From Candidatus Accumulibacter phosphatis (GTDB taxonomy: Bacteria; Pseudomonadota; Gammaproteobacteria; Burkholderiales; Rhodocyclaceae), in NCBI RefSeq assembly GCF_012939955.1, contig NZ_SPMY01000010.1:39816-103815 (forward strand): 64,000 nucleotides of DNA. Reading direction: 5' to 3'. Of the stretch, positions 1 to 8,302 are shown piece by piece (positions within the stretch are counted from its first letter, which is position 1; every line of letters starts with the position of its first letter). Below the pieces are notes generated by a model, which did not search any database, was not told the DNA's origin, and saw nothing but the letters and a program-made list of their open reading frames with translations. The position numbers were made by a program, and so were the translations under genes.

Positions 1-339
1 GTCCATGACCTTGCAGATTTTTTCAGCATGCGCTTCGGACAGCGAACCGCCGAAGACGGTGAAGTCCTGCGAAAAGACGAACATCAGGCGGCCGTTGATG
101 GTTCCGCAGCCAATCACCACACCGTCGCCGGGGACCGACTGTTCGGCCATGCCGAAGTCGTGACAACGGTGTTCCTTGAACATGTCCCATTCTTCGAAGG
201 AACCGCTGTCGAGCAAGAGCTCGATGCGCTCGCGGGCGGACAGTTTGCCCTTGCTGTGCTGGTTATCGATGCGTTTCTGGCCACCACCCAGACACGCCGC
301 CGCACGCTTTTCTGCAAGCTGGCGAATAATGTCGTGCAT
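1..339 (-). CDS. pccB: Propionyl-CoA carboxylase beta (carboxyltransferase) subunit, N-terminal part
   Basis: This is the first 113 codons of a biotin-dependent acyl-CoA carboxyltransferase; the rest lies beyond the window start. The visible N-terminus has the family hallmarks: a [13 protein letters not shown] helix, FEEWD, then [14 protein letters not shown] and [16 protein letters not shown], the start of the carboxyltransferase fold. The ATG at 339 follows an AGGGAG ribosome site. It is the third gene after methylmalonyl-CoA mutase and meaB on the same strand, so propionyl-CoA is the likely substrate, forming methylmalonyl-CoA in the cytoplasm. An acetyl- or methylcrotonyl-CoA carboxylase subunit cannot be excluded from this fragment alone, but the context favours propionyl-CoA. 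Confidence 0.85.
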   Translation of the reverse strand, partial: MHDIIRQLAEKRAAACLGGGQKRIDNQHSKGKLSARERIELLLDSGSFEEWDMFKEHRCHDFGMAEQSVPGDGVVIGCGTINGRLMFVFSQDFTVFGGSLSEAHAEKICKVMD

Positions 340-400
340 AAGGTTTACTCCCTAACGGTCGGGTCAATCAGAACTACTCAAACATCAGAACTACGCTTGC

Positions 401-425
401 GAGTCGGACGATCCTGATCCGACTC
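401..425. repeat. Inverted repeat between meaB and pccB
   Basis: Perfect 8-bp arms (GAGTCGGA and TCCGACTC) flank a 9-base loop in the 92-bp gap between meaB and pccB. No T-tract follows on either strand, so it is not a classical terminator. It could stabilise or partly attenuate the mRNA between the two genes. Confidence 0.45.
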
Positions 426-431
426 AAGAAA

Positions 432-1436
432 TCATTCCTTCATCAGCGTCAGCAGCCGTGCGGCAGCCGCGCCGGGCGTCGTCCGCCCCTCGGCGACATC
501 ACTGGAAAGCTCGGGCAGGGCCGCTCGTATGGCCGGATGGGCGCGGAAGTAGCGGCGCAGACCGGAATCTATCAGGCTCCACATCCAGTCCACCGCCTGC
601 CGGCGGCGCTTTTGTTCGAATTCGCCGCTTGCCTTCATGAGCCCCTGGTAGCGCTCGATTTCGGCCCAGAACTCGGCGATGCCGCGCTTGCCAAGCGCGC
701 TGCAGGTGAGCACCGGCGGCCGCCAGTTCGGGCTGGCGCTGCGCAGCATGGTCAGTGCGGTACGCATCTGACTGCGCGCGGCGGCCGCGGCGCGTTCGTC
801 GATATCGGCCTTGTTGAAGATGATCAGGTCGGCAATTTCGACAATTCCCTTCTTGATGGCCTGCAGGTCATCGCCCTGGCTGGGTAACTGCAGCAGGACG
901 AACGCATCGACCATGCCGGCTACCGTCGTTTCGGATTGACCGACGCCGACGGTCTCGACGATGATCACGTCAAAGCCGCCGGCTTCGCAGAGCAGCATCG
1001 CCTCGCGTGTCTTGTCGGCGACTCCGCCCAGCGAACCCGAGGACGGGCTGGGACGGATGAAGGCTTCGTCGCGCTGGCAGAGCAGTTCCATGCGCGTCTT
1101 GTCACCGAGAATCGAACCGCCGGAGACTGACGACGAGGGGTCGACGGCGAGCACGGCGACGCGTTTGCCTGCGCCGATCAGGAACAGGCCGAGCGATTCG
1201 ATAAAAGTTGATTTGCCGGCACCGGGTGCGCCAGAGATGCCGACGCGGATGGTTCGTCCGGTGTGCGGGAGCAGCGCCGTGAGCACCTGTCGGGCGCGAC
1301 GCTGATGATCAGTGCGCGTCGATTCGACGAGGGTGATGGCTTTGGCCAAGGCCCGTCGACGGCAGGCGAGGACGCCGTCGACGAGATGCTGGTCAGCCGT
1401 GGCCATGCTGGTGGTTGAAGAGTGGGTCATATCCAT
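432..1436 (-). CDS. meaB: Methylmalonyl-CoA mutase-associated GTPase MeaB (ArgK family)
   Basis: A 334-aa G3E-family P-loop GTPase that protects and reactivates the B12-dependent methylmalonyl-CoA mutase and helps load cofactor. Visible motifs are the P-loop GAPGAGKST at about residues 69-77, the switch region DPSSSVSGGSILGDKTRM, the ETVGVGQSE stretch after it, and the guanine-specificity motif NKAD. Length is usual for the family. It lies 20 bp after the mutase gene on the same strand, as in many bacterial propionate loci, and is followed by pccB. The ArgK name comes from an older, doubtful assignment as an arginine/ornithine transport kinase. Confidence 0.95.
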   Translation of the reverse strand: MDMTHSSTTSMATADQHLVDGVLACRRRALAKAITLVESTRTDHQRRARQVLTALLPHTGRTIRVGISGAPGAGKSTFIESLGLFLIGAGKRVAVLAVDPSSSVSGGSILGDKTRMELLCQRDEAFIRPSPSSGSLGGVADKTREAMLLCEAGGFDVIIVETVGVGQSETTVAGMVDAFVLLQLPSQGDDLQAIKKGIVEIADLIIFNKADIDERAAAAARSQMRTALTMLRSASPNWRPPVLTCSALGKRGIAEFWAEIERYQGLMKASGEFEQKRRRQAVDWMWSLIDSGLRRYFRAHPAIRAALPELSSDVAEGRTTPGAAAARLLTLMKE

Positions 1437-1456
1437 GGCTGACAGCAGTGCGTGGC

Positions 1457-3631
1457 TCAGGCAGAGGCGGCGGCGCGCGCTTTGCGGATCTCGCTGACGA
1501 TGGTCATCGCCGAATCCTCGATACGCGTTCCCGGTCCGAAAATGGCCTTGGCGCCAGACTTGTACAGGAAGTCATAGTCCTGCGCCGGGATCACCCCGCC
1601 TGCAAAAACGATGATGTCGTCGGCTCCCTGATCCTTGAGCGCCTTGACCAGCGCCGGCAACAGCGTCTTGTGTCCGGCCGCGAGGGACGATACACCGATT
1701 GCATGCACGTCGTTCTCGATGGCCAGCCGCGCCGCTTCTTCCGGGGTCTGGAAGAGCGGGCCGACGTCGATGTCGAAGCCGAGGTCGGCAAAGGCCGTGG
1801 CCACCACCTTGGCACCACGGTCGTGGCCATCCTGGCCGAGTTTGGCGACCATGATCCGCGGCCGCCGGCCTTCGTCTTCGTTGAACTGGGCGATTTCGGC
1901 TTTCAGCGCCTCCCAGCTGGCGATCCCTTCGACGACCGCGCCGTAGACACCGGAAACAGTCTGTTGAGTGGCGCGGAAACGCCCGTAAACTGCTTCCAGG
2001 GCGTCGGAAACTTCGCCAACCGAGGCGCGCAGGCGCATCGCCTTGATCGCCAGGTCGAGCAGGTTGCCTTCCTTGCTCTCGGCGCAGCGTGTCAGGTCGG
2101 CCAGTGCGGCATTGACCTTTTCGTTATCGCGGCCGGCGCGAACGCTCTTCAGGCGGGCGATCTGCGAGTCGCGGACGGCATTGTTGTCGATGTCGCGGAT
2201 TTCGAGGTCGTCTTGCTTGGCCAGCTTGTACTTGTTCACGCCGACGATGACGTCCTTGGCGGAGTCGATGCGCGCCTGCTTGTCGGCCGCGCAGCCCTCG
2301 ATCTTCATCTTCGCCCAGCCGGATTCGACGGCGTGCGTCATGCCGCCCATGCTGTCGACTTCCTCGATGATCTTCCACGCCTCGTCGGCGAGATCCTGGG
2401 TCAGCCTCTCCATCATGTAGGAACCGGCCCAGGGGTCGATGACGTTGGTGATGTGCGTCTCTTCCTGGATCACCAGCTGCGTGTTGCGGGCAATACGCGA
2501 AGAGAACTCGGTTGGCAGGGCGATGGCTTCGTCAAGGGCATTGGTGTGCAGCGACTGCGTCCCGCCAAAAACCGCGGCCATCGCTTCGATGGTCGTACGC
2601 ACGACGTTGTTGTAGGGATCCTGCTCGGTCAGCGACCAGCCCGAGGTTTGGCAGTGCGTGCGCAGCATGCTCGATTTCGCATTCTTTGGCTCGAACTCCT
2701 GCATCGCTTTCCACCACAACAGGCGGGCAGCGCGCAGCTTGGCCACTTCCAGGTAGAAGTTCATGCCGATGGCGAAGAAGAACGAGAGCCGGCCGGCGAA
2801 GGCGTCGACGTCCAGGCCGGAAGCAATCGCCGTGCGCACGTAGTCGCGACCGTCGGCAATGGTGAACGCCAGTTCGAGCGCCTGCGTGGCGCCGGCTTCC
2901 TGCATGTGGTAACCCGAAATCGAGATCGAGTTGAACTTCGGCATGTGCTGCGCGGTGTAGCCGATGATGTCGGAGATGATCTTCATCGACGGCTGCGGCG
3001 GATAGATGTAGGTGTTGCGGACCATGAACTCCTTGAGGATGTCGTTCTGGATGGTCCCCGAGAGCTTGTCCTGCGGCACGCCCTGTTCTTCGGCGGCGAC
3101 GATGTAGCCGGCAAGAATCGGCAGCACGGCACCGTTCATGGTCATCGACACCGAGATTTTCTCGAGAGGGATGCCGTCGAACAGAATCTTCATGTCTTCG
3201 ACCGAGTCGATCGCCACGCCTGCCTTGCCGACGTCGCCGGTGACGCGCGCATGGTCGGAGTCGTAGCCGCGGTGGGTGGCCAGGTCGAAGGCTACCGAGA
3301 CGCCCTGACCGCCGGCCGCCAGCGCCTTGCGATAGAAGGCATTCGACGCTTCAGCGGTGGAGAAGCCGGCGTATTGGCGGATGGTCCATGGCCGGCCGGT
3401 GTACATCGTTGCCTGCGGGCCGCGGACGAATGGGGCCAAGCCTGGCAGGGTGTCGGTGTAGGGCAGGCCTTCCAGATCCTTCCTGGTATAGAGGGGCTTG
3501 ACGACCACGCCTTCGGGCGTTACCCAGTTCAGCGTTTCGAGTTCGGCACCGCGCAGTGCTTTGGCGGCAGCCTTCTTCCAGTCATCGAGGTTGGATGAAT
3601 CAGCTAATGCAGGATTGTTCGCGTTGGACAT
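1457..3631 (-). CDS. scpA: Methylmalonyl-CoA mutase (adenosylcobalamin-dependent)
   Basis: A 724-aa single-chain mutase that interconverts (R)-methylmalonyl-CoA and succinyl-CoA. The N-terminal TIM-barrel part includes [14 protein letters not shown] and [17 protein letters not shown]. The C-terminal B12-binding domain carries DGHDRG, with His603 as the expected lower axial cobalt ligand. The reading frame stays open about 75 codons upstream, but the protein resembles the family only from the ATG at 3631 ([13 protein letters not shown]). A GAAAGG ribosome site lies about 10 bases before it. It heads the operon scpA-meaB-pccB and diverges from a GntR/FCD regulator. The pathway links propionyl-CoA to the TCA cycle, and in polyphosphate-accumulating relatives it also supplies propionyl-CoA for polyhydroxyvalerate. 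Confidence 0.96.
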   Translation of the reverse strand: MSNANNPALADSSNLDDWKKAAAKALRGAELETLNWVTPEGVVVKPLYTRKDLEGLPYTDTLPGLAPFVRGPQATMYTGRPWTIRQYAGFSTAEASNAFYRKALAAGGQGVSVAFDLATHRGYDSDHARVTGDVGKAGVAIDSVEDMKILFDGIPLEKISVSMTMNGAVLPILAGYIVAAEEQGVPQDKLSGTIQNDILKEFMVRNTYIYPPQPSMKIISDIIGYTAQHMPKFNSISISGYHMQEAGATQALELAFTIADGRDYVRTAIASGLDVDAFAGRLSFFFAIGMNFYLEVAKLRAARLLWWKAMQEFEPKNAKSSMLRTHCQTSGWSLTEQDPYNNVVRTTIEAMAAVFGGTQSLHTNALDEAIALPTEFSSRIARNTQLVIQEETHITNVIDPWAGSYMMERLTQDLADEAWKIIEEVDSMGGMTHAVESGWAKMKIEGCAADKQARIDSAKDVIVGVNKYKLAKQDDLEIRDIDNNAVRDSQIARLKSVRAGRDNEKVNAALADLTRCAESKEGNLLDLAIKAMRLRASVGEVSDALEAVYGRFRATQQTVSGVYGAVVEGIASWEALKAEIAQFNEDEGRRPRIMVAKLGQDGHDRGAKVVATAFADLGFDIDVGPLFQTPEEAARLAIENDVHAIGVSSLAAGHKTLLPALVKALKDQGADDIIVFAGGVIPAQDYDFLYKSGAKAIFGPGTRIEDSAMTIVSEIRKARAAASA

Positions 3632-3745
3632 TACGGAACCTTTCACGAAATCAGTGGGATGGGGTGGGGTGGGAAATTCGCCCCGACGAGCCAAGGAATT
3701 ATACCGACCAAGCGAGCCGCTATGGCAGACAAAGATCGCTAGCAC

Positions 3746-3776
3746 TTGACACCCCGCTCGACGAATAATACTGTAT
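3746..3776 (+). promoter_or_regulatory. Putative promoter and operator of the GntR regulator / scpA divergent region
   Basis: The 210-bp gap between scpA and the regulator is AT-rich near its middle. A good -35 hexamer, TTGACA, lies at 3746-3751 and a weak -10, TACTGT, follows after 17 bases. The -10 sits inside ATACTGTAT, a 9-bp palindrome with one central base that looks like a dimeric operator. Binding there would block the regulator's own promoter and possibly the scpA promoter on the other strand. The element is read from the sequence alone. Confidence 0.35.
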
Positions 3777-3841
3777 CCATAATTATGAAAGCAAGGTCTC
3801 GTCTGAGACCCTGAACGAATCAGTAGAAAAAAAAGAGATCG

Positions 3842-4514
3842 ATGGATCCCAGTCAAATCGCCCAGACGGCCCTCTACCAGGAGGTCGCTGAAAGACTACG
3901 GCAGAGAATTTTCGCGCATCAGTTAGCCCCGGGAGCCAGAATCGACGAACAGGCTCTGGCAACCGATTACGGGATCAGCCGCACGCCGCTACGCGAAGCG
4001 CTGAAGGTCCTTGCCGCCGAAGGCCTGGTGACCTTGCGGCCACGTCGCGGCTGCTTCGTCACCGAAATCTCGGAGCAGGACCTGGATGACATTTTTCCCT
4101 TGATGGCCATGCTCGAAGGGCGTTGCGCACTCGAGGCGACGACCCGGGCACAGCCCGACGATCTGGCCAGGCTCGATGCGCTGCACGCGGAACTACAGCG
4201 CTTTGCCGAGACTAAGGAGATCGAGCACTTTTTTTGAGGTCAATCAGGCGTTTCACTACCAGATCCAGGAAATGTCGGGAAACCGCAGGTTGCGTCAGGT
4301 GATCCAGGACCTGCGCAAGGTGCTCAAACTGACGCGCCGGTTTTCGCTGAGCATCGACGGTCGTGTGCAGCAGTCGCTCGCCGAACACGCGATCATCCTG
4401 GCGGCGATCAAGGCCGGCGACGCGGCGGGCGCGCAAGTCGCGATGCACGATCACATTCTTTCCGGACGCCAGGCGCTGGCCAGGAGCAACGCCACTCAAG
4501 AACTGCCGACATGA
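3842..4514 (+). CDS. GntR-family (FCD domain) transcriptional regulator, interrupted by a frameshift
   Basis: Residues 1-75 form a GntR winged helix-turn-helix ([46 protein letters not shown]). The remainder is an all-helical FCD ligand-binding domain ([19 protein letters not shown]; then [11 protein letters not shown] and [16 protein letters not shown]). The frame breaks at a run of seven Ts (4229-4235), giving a stop at 4235-4237. Removing one T restores [12 protein letters not shown] and a 223-aa protein, the normal FCD length. It is divergent from the methylmalonyl-CoA mutase operon and overlaps the next gene by ATGA, so it probably senses an acyl-CoA or organic acid of this pathway. The break is probably a base-calling error, though a slippage switch is possible. 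Confidence 0.85.
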
Positions 4515-5290
4515 GCGGGCGTATTCTATGCACGCACGCCGAAAGGGTCGCCACAGTGACCCTTTCGAATCCGGGCAAACTCAACGCCATCGACTTTGCC
4601 ATGTGGCAGAGCCTGGCCGAGATCGTCGCTGAATTGTCGGGCGACGAAGAGATACGCTGCGTAGTGGTCCGTGGCGACGGTGATCAAGCGTTCGCCGCCG
4701 GTGGCGACATCGACGAGTTTCTCAGCAGGCGCGACACAGTAGAGCGCGCAATGGCCTACCATGCGCAGGCGGGCGCCGCTCTGCAAGCTCTGGCCGACTG
4801 TCGTCAGCCGACGATCGCGTTGCTGCAGGGAGCATGCATCGGTGGTGGGCTGGAGATTGCCGCGCAGTGCGACCTGCGCATCGCCGCGCAGTCGTCGCGT
4901 TTCGGTGCGCCCATCAACAAGCTCGGTTTTTCGATGTATCCCGCGGAGATGGCCAGTCTGCTGCGTCTGGCCGGACCAGCATGCCTGCTGGAAATCCTGC
5001 TCGAAGGGCGCATTCTCGGTGCGCATGAGGCGCTCGCCAAAGGCCTCCTTACCCGGGTGGTGACGGAGGACGAAGTGGTTAACGAGGCTTACGCCAGTGC
5101 TCGCCGCATTTGCGCCGGCGCGCCGCTGGTTGCCCGTTGGCACAAGCAATGGCTGCGTCGACTGCAGCAGGGTGCGCCGCTGAGTGACGAGGAACTGCGT
5201 GCTTCGTTCGCCTTTCTCGCGACCGAGGACTATCGCGAAGGCCTGTCGGCATTCATCGAGAAGCGCAAGCCGGAATTCAGAGGCCGCTGA
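4511..5290 (+). CDS. Enoyl-CoA hydratase/isomerase (crotonase) family protein
   Basis: A 259-aa crotonase-fold protein. Oxyanion-hole segments are visible (FAAGGDIDEF, GACIGGGLEIAAQCDLRIAA). Glu115 matches the first catalytic Glu of rat enoyl-CoA hydratase (E144). The second catalytic Glu (E164) is replaced by Ile135 in the segment FGAPINKLG. Loss of that residue is common in crotonases that are not hydratases, such as isomerases and decarboxylases. The gene is translationally coupled (ATGA at 4511-4514) to the GntR regulator and lies beside the methylmalonyl-CoA mutase operon. That context suggests work on methylmalonyl-, ethylmalonyl- or another short acyl-CoA. The exact reaction cannot be set from sequence. 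Confidence 0.85.
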   Translation: MSGRILCTHAERVATVTLSNPGKLNAIDFAMWQSLAEIVAELSGDEEIRCVVVRGDGDQAFAAGGDIDEFLSRRDTVERAMAYHAQAGAALQALADCRQPTIALLQGACIGGGLEIAAQCDLRIAAQSSRFGAPINKLGFSMYPAEMASLLRLAGPACLLEILLEGRILGAHEALAKGLLTRVVTEDEVVNEAYASARRICAGAPLVARWHKQWLRRLQQGAPLSDEELRASFAFLATEDYREGLSAFIEKRKPEFRGR

Positions 5291-5329
5291 TCGCCGCCTT
5301 TGCCGTGAAAGGGGCCTGCGACCCGCACA

Positions 5330-6130
5330 TCAAACGGACAGACCCCACATCATCTTGGCTGCCAGGAGAATCAGGATGGCGGCGAAAAGACGCTTCAGGG
5401 TGGCCACCGGCAAGCGGTGCGCCAGGCGGGCGCCGAGGGGTGCGATGAGCATGCTCGATGGCACCAGCCACAGCAGCGCCGGCAGGTACACGTAGCCGAC
5501 GCTCCACGGTGGCAGGCCGGGGTGCTCCCAGCCGTTGAAAATGTAACCCAGCGAACCGCCGATGGCGATCGGGAAGCCGACCGCCGCCGACGTTCCTATT
5601 GCATGCTGCACGCGGACGTTGCACCAGGTCAGGAAGGGTACCGTGAGGGACCCCCCGCCGATGGCGACCAGCGCCGACAGCGCGCCGATGCCGGTGCCGA
5701 CGCCAAAGACGCCGAACGCGCCGGGTAACTCGCGCGAGGCCTTGGGTTTCAGGTCAAGGATCATCTGCACCGCGACCACGCAGACGAAGACCATGAAGAA
5801 GAGCGCCAGAGGTCTGGACGGCACGCTGCCGGCGAACAGTGTGCCGATCAGCGTGCCGGCGAGAATCCCGGGGGTGATCTGGCCAACCACCTTCCACAGC
5901 ACGGCCTGATGCTGGTGGTGGGCGCGCAGGCTGGCAAGCGACGTAAACAGGATCGCGGCCATCGATGTGCCGAGCGCCAGATGCAGGACCTCGGTCGCCG
6001 GAAATCCCGCCTGCGCGGCAAACATCATGGTCAAGGTCGGGACCATGAGCAGTCCGCCGCCGATGCCGAGCATGCCGGCGAACAAGCCGGTAAACAGACC
6101 CAGCGCGATATATGCCAGCCACCAGAGCAA
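5330..6130 (-). CDS. TSUP (TauE/SafE) family membrane permease
   Basis: A 266-aa inner-membrane protein with about eight hydrophobic segments and the internal repeat of the family: GMLGIGGGLLMVPTLTMMF near the N-terminus and ALVAIGGGSLTVPFLTW near residue 160. TSUP proteins export sulfite, sulfonates or other small anions; the substrate here is unknown. It is last in the manC-rfbB-rfbD strand run, 95 bp after rfbD, and converges with the crotonase gene. There is no evidence that it shares a function with the sugar genes. Confidence 0.85.
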   Translation of the reverse strand: MLWWLAYIALGLFTGLFAGMLGIGGGLLMVPTLTMMFAAQAGFPATEVLHLALGTSMAAILFTSLASLRAHHQHQAVLWKVVGQITPGILAGTLIGTLFAGSVPSRPLALFFMVFVCVVAVQMILDLKPKASRELPGAFGVFGVGTGIGALSALVAIGGGSLTVPFLTWCNVRVQHAIGTSAAVGFPIAIGGSLGYIFNGWEHPGLPPWSVGYVYLPALLWLVPSSMLIAPLGARLAHRLPVATLKRLFAAILILLAAKMMWGLSV

Positions 6131-6225
6131 CGCGGACTCCCTTCAGGATCTGTGCAACGAGGGCTCCATCATCCCACGATTCGGTGCCTCACAGCCGTTC
6201 GGTGCCAGTAGCGACGTCGCAGGGC

Positions 6226-7125
6226 TCATTGCCCGAGAACTTCGACGAGCATGCGGTTCACGCCGACCTGCCAGTCGGGCAGGCGCAGATCGAAGGCAGC
6301 TTGCAGCTTGCGCGTGTCCAGGCGGGAGTTGTGCGGGCGTGGGGCGGGCAAGGGGTAGGCGCTGCTTGGCACCGCCTCGATGGCTGTCGGCGCGACGCGG
6401 ATGGCCTCGCCGGCTTGCCGGGCGAAGTCGATGACGTGCCGGGCGTAGCCATGCCAGCTGGTCTCGCCGCCAGCCACCAGATGGTAGAGGCCGGCGAGCG
6501 CTGGTTGTTGCCAGGCGCTGCGAATGGCGTGCGCAGTCACGTCGGCCAGCAATTCGGCGCCGGTCGGCGCGCCTATCTGATCGGCGATTACCTTGAGCTG
6601 ATCGCGTTCGCTCGCCAGGCGCAGCATGGTGCGCGCAAAGTTGTTGCCGCGCGCGGCGTACACCCAACTGGTGCGAAAGATGAGGTGCTTGGTGCAGGCT
6701 GCGGCGACCGCCTGTTCGCCGGCGAGCTTGGTTTTACCGTAGACGCTCAGGGGCGCGGTCGCGTCGCATTCCTGCCAGGGCTTTTCGCCGCTGCCTGCGA
6801 ATACGTAGTCGGTCGAGTAGTGCACCAGCCAGGCGCCGAGGCGGCTGGCTTCCTCGGCGAGCACGCCGGGAGCCAGGGCGTTGAGCGTTCCCGCCAGTTG
6901 GGGTTCCGATTCGGCCTTGTCGACCGCCGTGTGGGCGGCGGCATTGACGATCACGTCCGGTGCAACCGCGCGCACGCAGGCTGCCAGGCCGGCGAGGTCA
7001 GTGAAGCTGCCGCACAGTGGGCCATCGCCTTCGTGATCCAGGGCGATCACGGTTCCGAGCGGAGCCAGGCTGCGTTGCAATTCCCAGCCGACCTGTCCGC
7101 GCTTGCCGAAGAGCAGTATTTTCAT
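6226..7125 (-). CDS. rfbD: dTDP-4-dehydrorhamnose reductase
   Basis: A 299-aa NADPH-dependent short-chain reductase catalysing the last step to dTDP-L-rhamnose. Visible are the Rossmann motif FGKRGQVGWEL at the N-terminus, NAAAHTAVDKAES, the catalytic YSTDYVFAG and YGKTKLAGE (Tyr/Lys), and the downstream FRTSWVYA. The frame stays open upstream into rfbB, but homology begins at the ATG at 7125 (MKILLFG), 10 bp after the rfbB stop. rfbB and rfbD are adjacent here, whereas rfbA and rfbC are not in the window. Confidence 0.95.
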   Translation of the reverse strand: MKILLFGKRGQVGWELQRSLAPLGTVIALDHEGDGPLCGSFTDLAGLAACVRAVAPDVIVNAAAHTAVDKAESEPQLAGTLNALAPGVLAEEASRLGAWLVHYSTDYVFAGSGEKPWQECDATAPLSVYGKTKLAGEQAVAAACTKHLIFRTSWVYAARGNNFARTMLRLASERDQLKVIADQIGAPTGAELLADVTAHAIRSAWQQPALAGLYHLVAGGETSWHGYARHVIDFARQAGEAIRVAPTAIEAVPSSAYPLPAPRPHNSRLDTRKLQAAFDLRLPDWQVGVNRMLVEVLGQ

Positions 7126-7135
7126 CGCTTTATTT

Positions 7136-8203
7136 TCATGGCTTGCGCCCGCCATAGTTCTTTTCGACCCAATCGCGGTAGGCGCCGGATTGCACGTGCT
7201 GTACCCACTGCTGATTCTCCAGGTACCAGAGGACGGTCTTGCGAATGCCGGTGGCGAAAGTCTCTGCCGGTTTCCAGCCCAGCTCGTTTTCGATCTTGCG
7301 CGCGTCGATGGCGTAGCGCCGGTCGTGGCCGGGGCGGTCGGCAACCGTGGTGATCTGCTCGCGGTAGGGGCGGCCGTCCGAACGTGGGCGAAGTTCGTCG
7401 AGCAGGTCGCAGACGGTGTGCACGATATCGAGGTTGGGCTGCTCGTTCCAGCCGCCGACGTTGTAGGTCTCGCCTGGGCGGCCGGCTTCCAACACGCGCC
7501 TGATTGCCGTGCAGTGATCCTTGACGTACAGCCAGTCGCGAATCTGCTGGCCGTCGCCATACACCGGCAGGGCTTTGCCGGCGAGGGCATTGACGATCAT
7601 CAGCGGGATCAGTTTTTCCGGGAAATGATAGGGACCGTAGTTGTTCGAGCAGTTGGTGGTCAGCACCGGCAGCCCGTAAGTGTGGTGGTAGGCGCGCACC
7701 AGATGGTCGCTCGCGGCCTTGCTTGCCGAGTAGGGGCTGTTCGGTTCATAGGCGTGCGTTTCGCTGAAAGCCGGCTCATCGCTGGCCAGGGAACCATAGA
7801 CCTCGTCCGTCGACACGTGCAGAAAGCGGAAGCGCTCTTTGGCCTCGCCAGCCAGCGTCCCCCAATAGGCGCGCGTCGCTTCAAGGAGATGGAAGCTGCC
7901 GACGATGTTGGTCTGGATGAAGTCCTCGGGACCATGGATCGAGCGATCGACATGCGACTCGGCAGCAAAGTTGACGATCGCCCGTGGCTGGTATTGCGCC
8001 AGGAGGCTGGTGGCGAGCTGGCTGTCGCCGATGTCGCCGTGCACGAAGATATGCCGCGGGTCGTCGAGCAGCGACGCGAGGTTCTCGCGATTGCCCGCGT
8101 AGGTCAGTTTGTCGAGGTTGAGCAGCGCCTCGTCGCATTGTGCCAGCCAGTCGAGCACGAAATTTGCGCCGATGAAGCCGGCGCCGCCGGTGACCAGAAT
8201 CAT
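7136..8203 (-). CDS. rfbB: dTDP-glucose 4,6-dehydratase
   Basis: A 355-aa extended short-chain dehydrogenase forming dTDP-4-keto-6-deoxy-glucose, the common precursor of rhamnose and other deoxysugars. The NAD-binding [10 protein letters not shown] is at residues 6-15. STDEVYGSL, with the catalytic Thr/Asp/Glu, and the [11 protein letters not shown]yr-Lys pair follow, then [15 protein letters not shown]. Length matches RmlB. It lies 100 bp after manC and 10 bp before rfbD, which suggests one operon for activated sugars used in LPS or exopolysaccharide. Confidence 0.96.
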   Translation of the reverse strand: MILVTGGAGFIGANFVLDWLAQCDEALLNLDKLTYAGNRENLASLLDDPRHIFVHGDIGDSQLATSLLAQYQPRAIVNFAAESHVDRSIHGPEDFIQTNIVGSFHLLEATRAYWGTLAGEAKERFRFLHVSTDEVYGSLASDEPAFSETHAYEPNSPYSASKAASDHLVRAYHHTYGLPVLTTNCSNNYGPYHFPEKLIPLMIVNALAGKALPVYGDGQQIRDWLYVKDHCTAIRRVLEAGRPGETYNVGGWNEQPNLDIVHTVCDLLDELRPRSDGRPYREQITTVADRPGHDRRYAIDARKIENELGWKPAETFATGIRKTVLWYLENQQWVQHVQSGAYRDWVEKNYGGRKP

Positions 8204-8302
8204 GTGCGGACCTTTTCAGAGGGAGGGTGGAGAGGCAAAGAGGGCTCAGCGTAGTCAGCCATCAGGCACCGCCAGCGTGCGGCCGGCGCGACGCTCATCG
8301 GG

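Noticed and set aside
28..417. Plus-strand open frame over the window start
   Set aside because: It is the antisense shadow of pccB; the minus strand encodes clear carboxyltransferase motifs.
1415..3598. 727-codon plus-strand open frame
   Set aside because: It is antisense to methylmalonyl-CoA mutase and lacks any domain; high GC keeps such frames open.
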